A DNA stretch of 6,307 nucleotides from Streptosporangiaceae bacterium. Its GTDB lineage: Bacteria; Actinomycetota; Actinomycetes; Streptosporangiales; Streptosporangiaceae. This document shows, one piece after another, positions 1-5,014 of this stretch. A program made the translations under genes and the position numbers. The stretch is from assembly GCA_030040815.1 (NCBI GenBank), contig JASHSZ010000349.1:1-6307 (forward strand), written 5' to 3'. The notes under the pieces were generated by a model that saw only the letters and a program-made list of their open reading frames with translations, did no database searches and was not told the origin of the DNA. Positions within the stretch are counted from its first letter, which is position 1. Every line of letters begins with the position of its first letter.

Positions 1-90
1 GCAGTAATCCTCGGTGCTGCCGGTGCGGGCCCAGCAGACCTGCCAGACAGCGCCGGCGAAGCGGACGCCGTCGTCGACCCGCCTGTTCAA
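1..90 (-). CDS. Partial minus-strand reading frame of unknown function, cut by the window edge
   Basis: On the minus strand a frame opens at a TTG (bases 90-88) and stays open for 30 codons to the left edge. It reads about as MNRRVDDGVRFAG, then AVWQVCWARTGSTEDYC. Counted by eye, 28 of 30 codons end in G or C, as in real genes here, while the competing plus-strand frame (stop at 106-108) has only about 60 percent. An in-frame TGA at 94-96 lies just upstream of the TTG, so this is either the true 5' end of a gene or a truncated remnant. There is no convincing ribosome binding site before the TTG, which makes the start doubtful. I do not recognise the peptide and give it no function. The 155 bases to its right (91-245) show no supported gene. 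Confidence 0.35.
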   Translation of the reverse strand, partial: MNRRVDDGVRFAGAVWQVCWARTGSTEDYC

Positions 91-245
91 GCATCACGCA
101 CGGGCTGAGGCGGTGCGCTCGCGGTACCGCGTCTAAAGCGCCCGATCGATTGCCTCGCGGCTCTCACCTCTGCCAGGTCGCCGCCCCAGGCCAGGTAGGT
201 TGCCGCTTCTGTATCTCCCCGACCCGAGATGAGAGACTGGAGCGG

Positions 246-605
246 ATGAGCGACGACCCAGACCTGACACCCGAGGAGCGCTTCCTTGCCGCCATCGACC
301 ACACGGTCGAGGTCGTCGGCAAGTGGATGGCGGACGCTAGGGAAACCCTGCAGCCGTTCCTGAAGGCCCTCGAGAAGCTGGCAGGCGATCCGGAGGTGCA
401 AGCCCGGGTGCGCCAGCGTGCGGAGGAGGACGGCACGGTCGTCACGTTTGCCTGCGACTGCTTGTGCGCCGAGATTCACCCGGATGCCCAGGTGTGCGAC
501 ATGAAGGCCGTCACAACTATCCGCCGCTACTCCGACGACACCGGCCTGGTCGACGTCCGGGTGTGTGCGCCCTGCGCGGCCGAGGTGATGGCACAGCCGC
601 AGTGA
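246..605 (+). CDS. Small cysteine-rich hypothetical protein (119 aa), possible metal-binding C-terminus
   Basis: I do not recognise a named family. The first 47 or so residues are rich in acidic and helix-forming residues (LTPEERFLAAIDHTVEVVGKW and on to about residue 47). The C-terminal half holds six cysteines: C70, C72, C74, C84, C107 and C110, with H78. The C-x-C-x-C cluster followed by C84 and a C-x2-C pair suggests a zinc ribbon or other metal site, or possibly disulfides; this is inference. No signal peptide or membrane segment is visible, so it is probably cytoplasmic. The ATG at 246 is preferred: the frame stays open further upstream to a TTG at 150, but codon bias there is weak. The Shine-Dalgarno is poor (GGAG at 239-242, only 3 bases from the ATG; GAGAG at 231-235 is better spaced). 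A hairpin 24 bases after the stop suggests a single-gene transcript. Confidence 0.7.
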   Translation: MSDDPDLTPEERFLAAIDHTVEVVGKWMADARETLQPFLKALEKLAGDPEVQARVRQRAEEDGTVVTFACDCLCAEIHPDAQVCDMKAVTTIRRYSDDTGLVDVRVCAPCAAEVMAQPQ

Positions 606-628
606 TCGACTAGGCGGCACCGGCGGCC

Positions 629-652
629 GGTCTCGCGTGAGCGGCCGAGACC
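629..652 (+). terminator. Hairpin downstream of the cysteine-rich gene, probable terminator
   Basis: GGTCTCG (629-635) and CGAGACC (646-652) form a perfect 7-bp stem around a 10-base loop. Weaker GC-rich complementarity extends outward. It starts 24 bases after the stop codon at 605 and before the next gene's promoter candidate. There is no T-tract, which is common for terminators in high-GC actinobacteria. It could instead be a leader structure for the downstream acyltransferase gene. Confidence 0.45.
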
Positions 653-673
653 ACCGCACCGGACGTTCCGGGC

Positions 674-679
674 TAATCT
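674..679 (+). promoter_or_regulatory. Possible -10 element for the plsC-like gene
   Basis: TAATCT fits the actinobacterial TAnnnT -10 pattern and lies between the hairpin at 629-652 and the gene start. A start site near 686 would leave a leader of about 50 bases before the GTG at 738. I see no convincing -35 hexamer at normal spacing, so this is a weak call. Confidence 0.3.
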
Positions 680-737
680 GTGACGTGCCGCGCCGCACTA
701 CCGGGTGCTCCAGGCGCGTGCTGAGGCGGGAGGCTGC

Positions 738-1460
738 GTGCAGTATCGGTTGTCCCGGCTGGTAGCTGGGCCGTTCCTGCGGCTGGTTGCACGGCCGGTG
801 GTCACCGGCGCCGAGCACGTGCCCGCCACCGGGCCAGGGATCATCGCCTCCAACCACCTCTCGGTGATCGACTCGATCTACCTGCCGCTGATGCTGGCGC
901 GGCCCGTGAGCTTCGCCGCGAAGTCGGAGTACTTTACCGGGACGCGGCTGCGCGACCGCCTGGTTGGCGCCTACCTCCGCTCCACTAACCAGCTTTCCAC
1001 CGACCGCACCGGGGGGCGTGCCGCGCAGGCGATGCTTGAGGCAGCGCTCTCGCACCTGGGCTCTGGTGAGCTCTTTGGCATTTACCCCGAGGGAACGAGG
1101 TCACCGGACGGGAGGCTCTACCGCGGTCGCACCGGCGTGGGGTATCTGGCGCTGCATTCTGGCGCGCCGGTCATTCCGGTTGCCATGGTCGGCACGGACA
1201 AGGTGCTGGCGCCCGGGCACCGGCTGCCAAGGCCGGGACGGATCGAGATCCGCATCGGCGAACCGCTTGACTTCGCCGACCTGAGGGGCCAGCCTGCCGG
1301 AGCCAGGCAACGGCGCGCGGTCACGGATGAGGTCATCAGGGCCATCCAGAAGCTGTCCGGGCAGGAATTCGTGCCGGTGTACGCGTCAGTGCGCAAGCAA
1401 GAGCTAGCTGCGGGGACGGCAGACGGTCAGCCGACTCCGCCGACCTCGTCGGCAGACTGA
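738..1460 (+). CDS. plsC: 1-acyl-sn-glycerol-3-phosphate acyltransferase (PlsC/LPLAT family)
   Basis: The predicted enzyme moves an acyl chain from acyl-ACP or acyl-CoA to the sn-2 position of lysophosphatidic acid, giving phosphatidic acid for phospholipid synthesis at the inner face of the membrane. At 240 residues it is of normal family size. Motif I is NHLSVID, with catalytic H40 and D45; motif III is IYPEGTRSPDG (115-125), which binds the glycerol phosphate; a motif IV-like APVIPVAMVGT follows near 154-164. The N-terminus (LSRLVAGPFLRLVARPVV) is amphipathic to hydrophobic and could sit on the membrane. The start is GTG 738, because GGGAGG at 728-733 lies 4 bases before it; the frame also opens at GTG 705, but that has no ribosome binding site. 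The C-terminal 25 residues are low-complexity. The gene converges on the S8 gene, with its stop inside a long inverted repeat. Exact acyl acceptor is not proven; several actinobacterial paralogues act on other lipids. Confidence 0.88.
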   Translation: MQYRLSRLVAGPFLRLVARPVVTGAEHVPATGPGIIASNHLSVIDSIYLPLMLARPVSFAAKSEYFTGTRLRDRLVGAYLRSTNQLSTDRTGGRAAQAMLEAALSHLGSGELFGIYPEGTRSPDGRLYRGRTGVGYLALHSGAPVIPVAMVGTDKVLAPGHRLPRPGRIEIRIGEPLDFADLRGQPAGARQRRAVTDEVIRAIQKLSGQEFVPVYASVRKQELAAGTADGQPTPPTSSAD

Positions 1461-1489
1461 CCCCGGCGAGCTGAAGTCAGTCGGCCGAC
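1448..1489. terminator. Long inverted repeat spanning two facing stop codons, probable bidirectional terminator
   Basis: The arm at 1448-1461 (GTCGGCAGACTGAC) pairs with 1476-1489 (GTCAGTCGGCCGAC) at 13 of 14 positions, with one A/G mismatch, around a 14-base loop. The plsC stop (1458-1460) is in the left arm and the S8 gene stop (complement of 1477-1479) in the right arm. An alternative competing hairpin is GCCGAC (1439-1444), loop CTC, GTCGGC (1448-1453). No T-tract is present. Position between two convergent genes makes a two-way terminator the likely role. Confidence 0.6.
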
Positions 1490-3681
1490 CGCCTGGCCTC
1501 GGTGTCCGCTGAGACTCCGGGTGGCTCCCACACGAAGATCGGCCGGTCGTCGTCTGACTGCGTGCGCGACGATCCGGCGTCCGGAAGCTGCTCGTCGCGG
1601 TCCCACAGCAAACCGCCGCCAGCGGCGGGCTCCCAGAGCGAGCCGCTGGGTGACCGGGGCGCTTGATTCATCGAGCGTGGCTGCCGAATGGGCAGGCCGG
1701 AACGGTGCTGGCCAGGTCCCGAAGCGCGAGCTGGGCTGCCCGGCCCTGGGTCCGCGTGTCTCGGCTGGCCCGAAGGACGAGGCTCAGGATCCCAGTCGGC
1801 GGAAGACCCGGCACCGTCCGAACCCCACCAGGCTGCCGGGACCGCCAGGTCGGGCCGGCTATCCCACCTGTCGTCGCCGAGGCTGGGAGCGTGCGAGGCG
1901 ACCGCCGTGCTCGGGCGGAAGGCCAGGTCCTCTGGCTCGGGGCGGACGCCGCCAGCAGGCTCGGTGGCCGGCACGGCCGCGCGGCGCCAATCCGGCCGGC
2001 GCCGGGGGCGAGGATCGGCGGCGGTTTCCGACTCGCCAGCCACCGAGCCGGAACCGACGACCTGGCCGGTGATCGGCTGCTCCTCCGGGGCATCGGACCA
2101 GGACAGGACGCCGTCCGGCGGAGCGGCCGGCTCCCATGGCGGAGTGCCTGCAACGGGTGCGCGCTTCGGTACCGGTCTTGTGGCAGGGCCGTACTGTGCC
2201 CACGTGCTGGGTTCGCCTGACTCTGCGGCCGGTGCAAATAGGGCATCATCGGTGTCCCTGAAACCGGGCGGAAGCGCCGCCGCCAGCGGCCCGGCGGTCC
2301 TTGCCAGCTGGTCCACGGACTCTTGGGGCGGGCCGGCGGGCGCGGCAAAGTACTCCAGCATCCGGTCAGCCTCGGTGGGCCGAACCACTGCATGCGGATA
2401 ACGCGATTGTGCCTGCCCTGCGGTCCACTCCGCTGCCAGCGCCGGAAGCCCGCTGGGCCGGCGGCGGCGAGAAACAAGGGCGTACCCGGCCACAGCCAGC
2501 AGTAGCAGCACCAACACGCCGACCGATATCTCGCCGGCCCGGACGATCTGGGGACTCAGCTTAGCCACCCCTGCCCCCGCGGCTGCAGGCCGGAGCGTCG
2601 TCGGCTGCTCCGCGTGGGCCCCGGCGCGCTCGCTGGCGGGGGTAGCCAGCGTTGCAGCCGCGCCGAGCGCCGCGACAGCATTGATCGCGCCATATCCGGA
2701 GCCGTCGGTTAGTCCATTAGCTCGGTGGAACATGGTCGTTGTGGTCAGCGCGGTGCGCACGTCCGCCACCGACAGGCTCGGATAGCGGGACCTGATGAGC
2801 GCGACGATGCCGGCAACTATCGCGCTGGCCGCGCTCGTGCTGTTCACCGTCTCGTAGCCGCCGCTGTTCGATGCGGCGATGACGCCAGCGCCCGCCGAGG
2901 TGAGCGTGACGTAGCTCAGTCGGCTTGTCCACGGGGCCTTGACGAACGAGGAGTCGAAGGCACCCACGGCGATGACGCCTGGGTAGGCAGCCGGATAGTT
3001 AGGCGCGCCGGTCGTCTGCGCGTCGTCGCCCGCCGGAGCCACCAGGACAACGTTGTGCGCGAGCGCGTAGCTGACCGCGGACTGCTCGGCGGCACTGCCG
3101 CCCGCCGCGGCGGAGGCGCCGCCAGACCCGTCGCTGCCGGGCTGGCCGGGGTCGATGGGGAGGTCGATCACGCTCGCGCCCTGACTGACCGCGTACCTGA
3201 TCCCCGCGGCGATCGAGCCTGGAATCGCGGCTCCGACCGACTGCTCATAGAGCTGGGCGTCATCCGGCGGGAGTGTCACAGGTATCGAGAGGATGCGCGC
3301 TTGCGGGGCGACGCCGATGATTCCTGAAGCGTCGTCGGCGCCGTCGCCGTGGCCGGCGATCAGGCTAGCGATAGGGGTGCCTTGCTCACCGAAGAACTGG
3401 CCGGTGGCGACCGGCCCGTCGGGGATGGCCGTCGGCGGCGCGGTAGTGACCACACCCGTGAGGTCGGGATGGCTGGCGTCGACTCCGTCGCTGAGCACGG
3501 CAACGGTCACGCCTGCGCCCTGGGACGCCGTCCAGCAGTTCGTGACGCTGAGCTGGCTGAGCCACCACTCTTGCTGCCGGATCTGATCGGCGCTAGCAGG
3601 CGCAGCCGACAGGCCGACCGTCATGGCCGCTGTGCCGGCGGCGACCAGCGCGGCGACGGGCCGCGGGAACCTCAGTGGCAC
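1477..3681 (-). CDS. Mycosin-like S8 (subtilase) family protein with degenerate catalytic residues, TM anchor and long cytoplasmic tail
   Basis: The 734-residue protein starts at GTG 3681, with AAGGA 4 bases and GGAGG 10 bases upstream; the frame is open to 3840, but that would overlap the upstream gene. A signal peptide (MPLRFPR, hydrophobic core, APASA then DQ, about 1-31) leads into a mycosin-like domain (about 35-345), recognisable by the WWLSQL segment before it, GVTVAV, GIIGVAP, YPGVIAVGA and IVAGIVALIRSRYPSL. The key positions are altered: the usual V-I-D-T-G reads V-L-S-D-G (S64, D65), the usual H-G-T reads Q-G-T (Q100), and the oxyanion Asn appears as D219; the nucleophile Ser is kept (S283 in STSAAS). 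One transmembrane helix (about 385-403) is followed by RRRR and a disordered tail of about 330 residues rich in Pro and Trp. Topology implies an extracytoplasmic domain. True mycosins serve type VII secretion, but no ESX gene is visible here. Activity is doubtful. Confidence 0.85.
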   Translation of the reverse strand: MPLRFPRPVAALVAAGTAAMTVGLSAAPASADQIRQQEWWLSQLSVTNCWTASQGAGVTVAVLSDGVDASHPDLTGVVTTAPPTAIPDGPVATGQFFGEQGTPIASLIAGHGDGADDASGIIGVAPQARILSIPVTLPPDDAQLYEQSVGAAIPGSIAAGIRYAVSQGASVIDLPIDPGQPGSDGSGGASAAAGGSAAEQSAVSYALAHNVVLVAPAGDDAQTTGAPNYPAAYPGVIAVGAFDSSFVKAPWTSRLSYVTLTSAGAGVIAASNSGGYETVNSTSAASAIVAGIVALIRSRYPSLSVADVRTALTTTTMFHRANGLTDGSGYGAINAVAALGAAATLATPASERAGAHAEQPTTLRPAAAGAGVAKLSPQIVRAGEISVGVLVLLLLAVAGYALVSRRRRPSGLPALAAEWTAGQAQSRYPHAVVRPTEADRMLEYFAAPAGPPQESVDQLARTAGPLAAALPPGFRDTDDALFAPAAESGEPSTWAQYGPATRPVPKRAPVAGTPPWEPAAPPDGVLSWSDAPEEQPITGQVVGSGSVAGESETAADPRPRRRPDWRRAAVPATEPAGGVRPEPEDLAFRPSTAVASHAPSLGDDRWDSRPDLAVPAAWWGSDGAGSSADWDPEPRPSGQPRHADPGPGSPARASGPGQHRSGLPIRQPRSMNQAPRSPSGSLWEPAAGGGLLWDRDEQLPDAGSSRTQSDDDRPIFVWEPPGVSADTEARRSAD

Positions 3682-3727
3682 GCCGTCCTTGCCTCCCATG
3701 GTGAGTACCAGGCATTCTGCCATGTTC

Positions 3728-3768
3728 AAGCTATTTGCGGGCCAACTGGGCAATGTTCGACTGCCCAG
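3728..3768 (-). promoter_or_regulatory. Inverted repeat and possible -10 element upstream of the S8 gene
   Basis: In the 121-base gap between the SAM enzyme stop (3803) and the S8 start (3681), CTGGGCA (3746-3752) and TGCCCAG (3762-3768) form a perfect 7-bp inverted repeat with a 9-base spacer. On the minus strand TAGCTT (3733-3728) fits a TAnnnT -10 element, and TTGCCC (3753-3748) could be a -35 with a short 14-base spacer that overlaps the repeat. ATGTTC also occurs twice on the plus strand (3722-3727 and 3753-3758), 31 bases apart. It may be an operator, or a hairpin ending the upstream transcript. The promoter reading is weak. Confidence 0.3.
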
Positions 3769-3802
3769 CCCGGAGGGGTGGCCAGGGCGTCGCTCGCGTC
3801 GG

Positions 3803-4657
3803 TCACGTCCGGTGCGACTGCGCGATCCGGACGTGGGCACCCGGTGGCAGCCCTAGCTGCTCGGCTGCGTCACCTGCATTGATCGCCAGCGAGATGAGCC
3901 CGGCACTGTCGGTGAACGCGACGATCTCGCCGGGGGTGCCGGCCGCGAACGTGTCAAGGTAACGAACGGTGAACTGGCGTCGGCCACACCGGACTATCAG
4001 CGGAGAACCGATCCCGATGCCGAGCCGGCCGGCGTCAGCTGCGGGAATGGATAGCTGGACGTTCCCGAAGCGGTCAACCGACATCACCTCGCCCTCGGCA
4101 GCTCCGTCGTGCAGCCGGCTGGTGGGCGCGGGCAGTACGACCAGATCTGCGACGCTGATTTCCGCGCCGGCCTGATCAAGCTCGAGCCCGGCGGCTAGGT
4201 GCGCTGCCACCGGCATGAAAATGTCGCGCCCGTGGAAGGTGGCGGACACCGGGTGCAGCCAGAGGTCGCCGTTGGTGAGCTGGACGGCCGCCTCGCCCCC
4301 GCCCAGGGTGGCGATGGACCACGACAGCAGGCCGTTGTCCGGACCCACGAAGATGCTGTCGCCCGCGGCGACGGCGATCGCCCGGCGGGCGGTGCCGACG
4401 CCAGGATCCACGACGGCGATGTGGACTGCTGGCGGGAGGTAGCCGACCGTCTGTGCCAGCACCGCGGCGCCGCGCCGGACGTCCCCTGGCGGGACCAGGT
4501 GGGTGATGTCGATGATCTGCGCCTGCGGCGCGATCCTGGCCGCTACACCGTGGCAGGCGGCGACGAAACCGTCTTCCAGACCGTAGTCGGTCAGAAAGCT
4601 CAGGAACTGATAGACGGTCACGCCTGGAGAGCGTACGTTGCCAGCGGCCGTGCGCAT
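3803..4657 (-). CDS. SAM hydroxide adenosyltransferase (DUF62, chlorinase/fluorinase superfamily)
   Basis: The family member splits S-adenosylmethionine with water or hydroxide to adenosine and L-methionine, in the cytoplasm, usually as a trimer with active sites between subunits. The 284-residue length fits. Visible landmarks: FLTDYG (21-26), VDPGVGTARR (83-92), VGPDNGLLSW (104-113), TFHGRDIF (140-147), SVDRFGNVQLSI (193-204), and a C-terminal SAGLISLAIN (251-260). The Asp-Arg-His triad that distinguishes the SAM hydrolases from the halogenases is present as D84, R91 (D plus 7) and H142, so a fluorinase or chlorinase is unlikely. ATG 4657 is chosen with GGGGAG 11 bases upstream; GTG 4621 (residue 13) is an alternative closer to the conserved N-terminus. 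It lies upstream of the S8 gene on the same strand with a 121-base gap, so cotranscription is possible but not shown. Its physiological role in actinobacteria is not settled. Confidence 0.9.
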   Translation of the reverse strand: MRTAAGNVRSPGVTVYQFLSFLTDYGLEDGFVAACHGVAARIAPQAQIIDITHLVPPGDVRRGAAVLAQTVGYLPPAVHIAVVDPGVGTARRAIAVAAGDSIFVGPDNGLLSWSIATLGGGEAAVQLTNGDLWLHPVSATFHGRDIFMPVAAHLAAGLELDQAGAEISVADLVVLPAPTSRLHDGAAEGEVMSVDRFGNVQLSIPAADAGRLGIGIGSPLIVRCGRRQFTVRYLDTFAAGTPGEIVAFTDSAGLISLAINAGDAAEQLGLPPGAHVRIAQSHRT

Positions 4658-4730
4658 AGGTGCGCGAACTCCCCGTAGCCAATCTCAGCCGCCTAAACTC
4701 GCGGCAGGCGCGGGTTGCCGGGAGGCTAGG
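4658..4730. promoter_or_regulatory. Divergent intergenic region between the SAM enzyme and DUF3263 genes
   Basis: These 73 bases must hold the start signals of both outward-facing genes unless transcripts begin inside neighbours. Ribosome binding sites are clear: GGAGG (4721-4725) for the plus-strand gene and GGGGAG (complement of 4669-4674) for the minus-strand gene. TAnnnT-like candidates are TAAACT (4694-4699) on the plus strand and TAGCCT (complement of 4723-4728) on the minus strand. Neither has a good -35, so exact promoters are not assigned. Confidence 0.35.
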
Positions 4731-4976
4731 GTGGCTGGATTGTCCGAGCGCGACATGCGCATTCTCGCCTTCGAGCGGAGCTGGTGGCGGCTGCCCGGCG
4801 CGAAGGAGCGGGACATTCTCGAGGTGTTTGGCATTCCGGTCACCCGGTACTACCAGCTGCTAAACGAGCTGATCGACAGACCGGAGGCGTCGGCCTTCGA
4901 CCCGGTGTTAGTAGGTCGGCTGCGCCGACAGCGGAGTCGGCGGCGGCGAATGCGCGCGGCCAGCAAGGCTAGCTGA
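4731..4976 (+). CDS. DUF3263 family small basic protein, helix-turn-helix-like
   Basis: This 81-residue protein matches the DUF3263 pattern as I know it from actinobacteria: LSERDMRILAFERSWW (4-19), then GAKERDILEVFGIPVTRYYQ (23-42), LLNELIDRPEA (43-53), DPVLVGRLRR (57-66) and an Arg-rich end. The GAKERDIL to RYYQLLNELID stretch looks like a helix-turn-helix, and the basic tail (RLRRQRSRRRRMR) would suit nucleic-acid binding; this is inference, as the family has no established function that I know. The GTG at 4731 is the start because GGAGG (4721-4725) lies 5 bases upstream and the conserved region begins right after it; the frame is open back to 4638, but that part overlaps the divergent gene. 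It converges on otsA with 29 bases between stop codons, ending in a shared inverted repeat. Confidence 0.85.
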   Translation: MAGLSERDMRILAFERSWWRLPGAKERDILEVFGIPVTRYYQLLNELIDRPEASAFDPVLVGRLRRQRSRRRRMRAASKAS

Positions 4977-5014
4977 TAGCTGACTCACCGCCCGCTTGCC
5001 GGTGCTCAGCTAGC
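4968..5014. terminator. Nested inverted repeats at the DUF3263/otsA convergence, probable bidirectional terminator
   Basis: GCTAGCTGA (4968-4976), the end of the DUF3263 gene, is the exact reverse complement of TCAGCTAGC (5006-5014), the end of otsA: a perfect 9-bp repeat containing both stop codons. A second, tighter pairing uses TAGCTGA (4977-4983) with TCAGCTA (5006-5012), then a small CT/C internal loop, then CACCG (4986-4990) with CGGTG (5000-5004) around a 9-base loop. The two left arms compete for one right arm. No T-tract follows on either strand. Confidence 0.6.

Noticed and set aside
91..245. Gene, tRNA or attachment site in the left intergenic stretch
   Set aside because: No cloverleaf, repeat pair or biased reading frame is visible there; the upstream extension of the cysteine-rich gene has poor codon bias.
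705..737. Upstream GTG start for the plsC-like protein
   Set aside because: It has no Shine-Dalgarno sequence, and the GGGAGG at 728-733 directs initiation to GTG 738.
87..1055. Long open minus-strand frame (322 codons) across the cysteine-rich gene and the start of plsC
   Set aside because: It is antisense to two genes with better codon bias and clear family motifs, has no recognisable domain, and its composition (Arg, Gly, His-rich) is typical of a shadow frame in high-GC DNA.
1521..2564. Several overlapping plus-strand and alternative minus-strand open frames within the S8 gene tail
   Set aside because: The tail is low-complexity GC-rich DNA, so all frames stay open. Only the S8 frame continues from a recognisable domain and signal peptide.
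1477..3681. Type VII secretion (ESX) locus
   Set aside because: The S8 protein resembles mycosins, but no EccB, EccC, EccD, EccE or WXG100 gene is present in the window.
3682..3840. Longer start (GTG 3840), or ATG 3723 or ATG 3699, for the S8 protein
   Set aside because: GTG 3840 would overlap the SAM enzyme gene and precede the signal peptide by over 50 residues. The two ATGs lack a ribosome binding site, while GTG 3681 has AAGGA/GGAGG and gives a clean signal peptide. ATG 3699 remains possible.
3803..4657. Fluorinase or chlorinase
   Set aside because: The Asp-Arg-His triad typical of the SAM hydrolase branch is complete, and no halogenation cluster genes are nearby.
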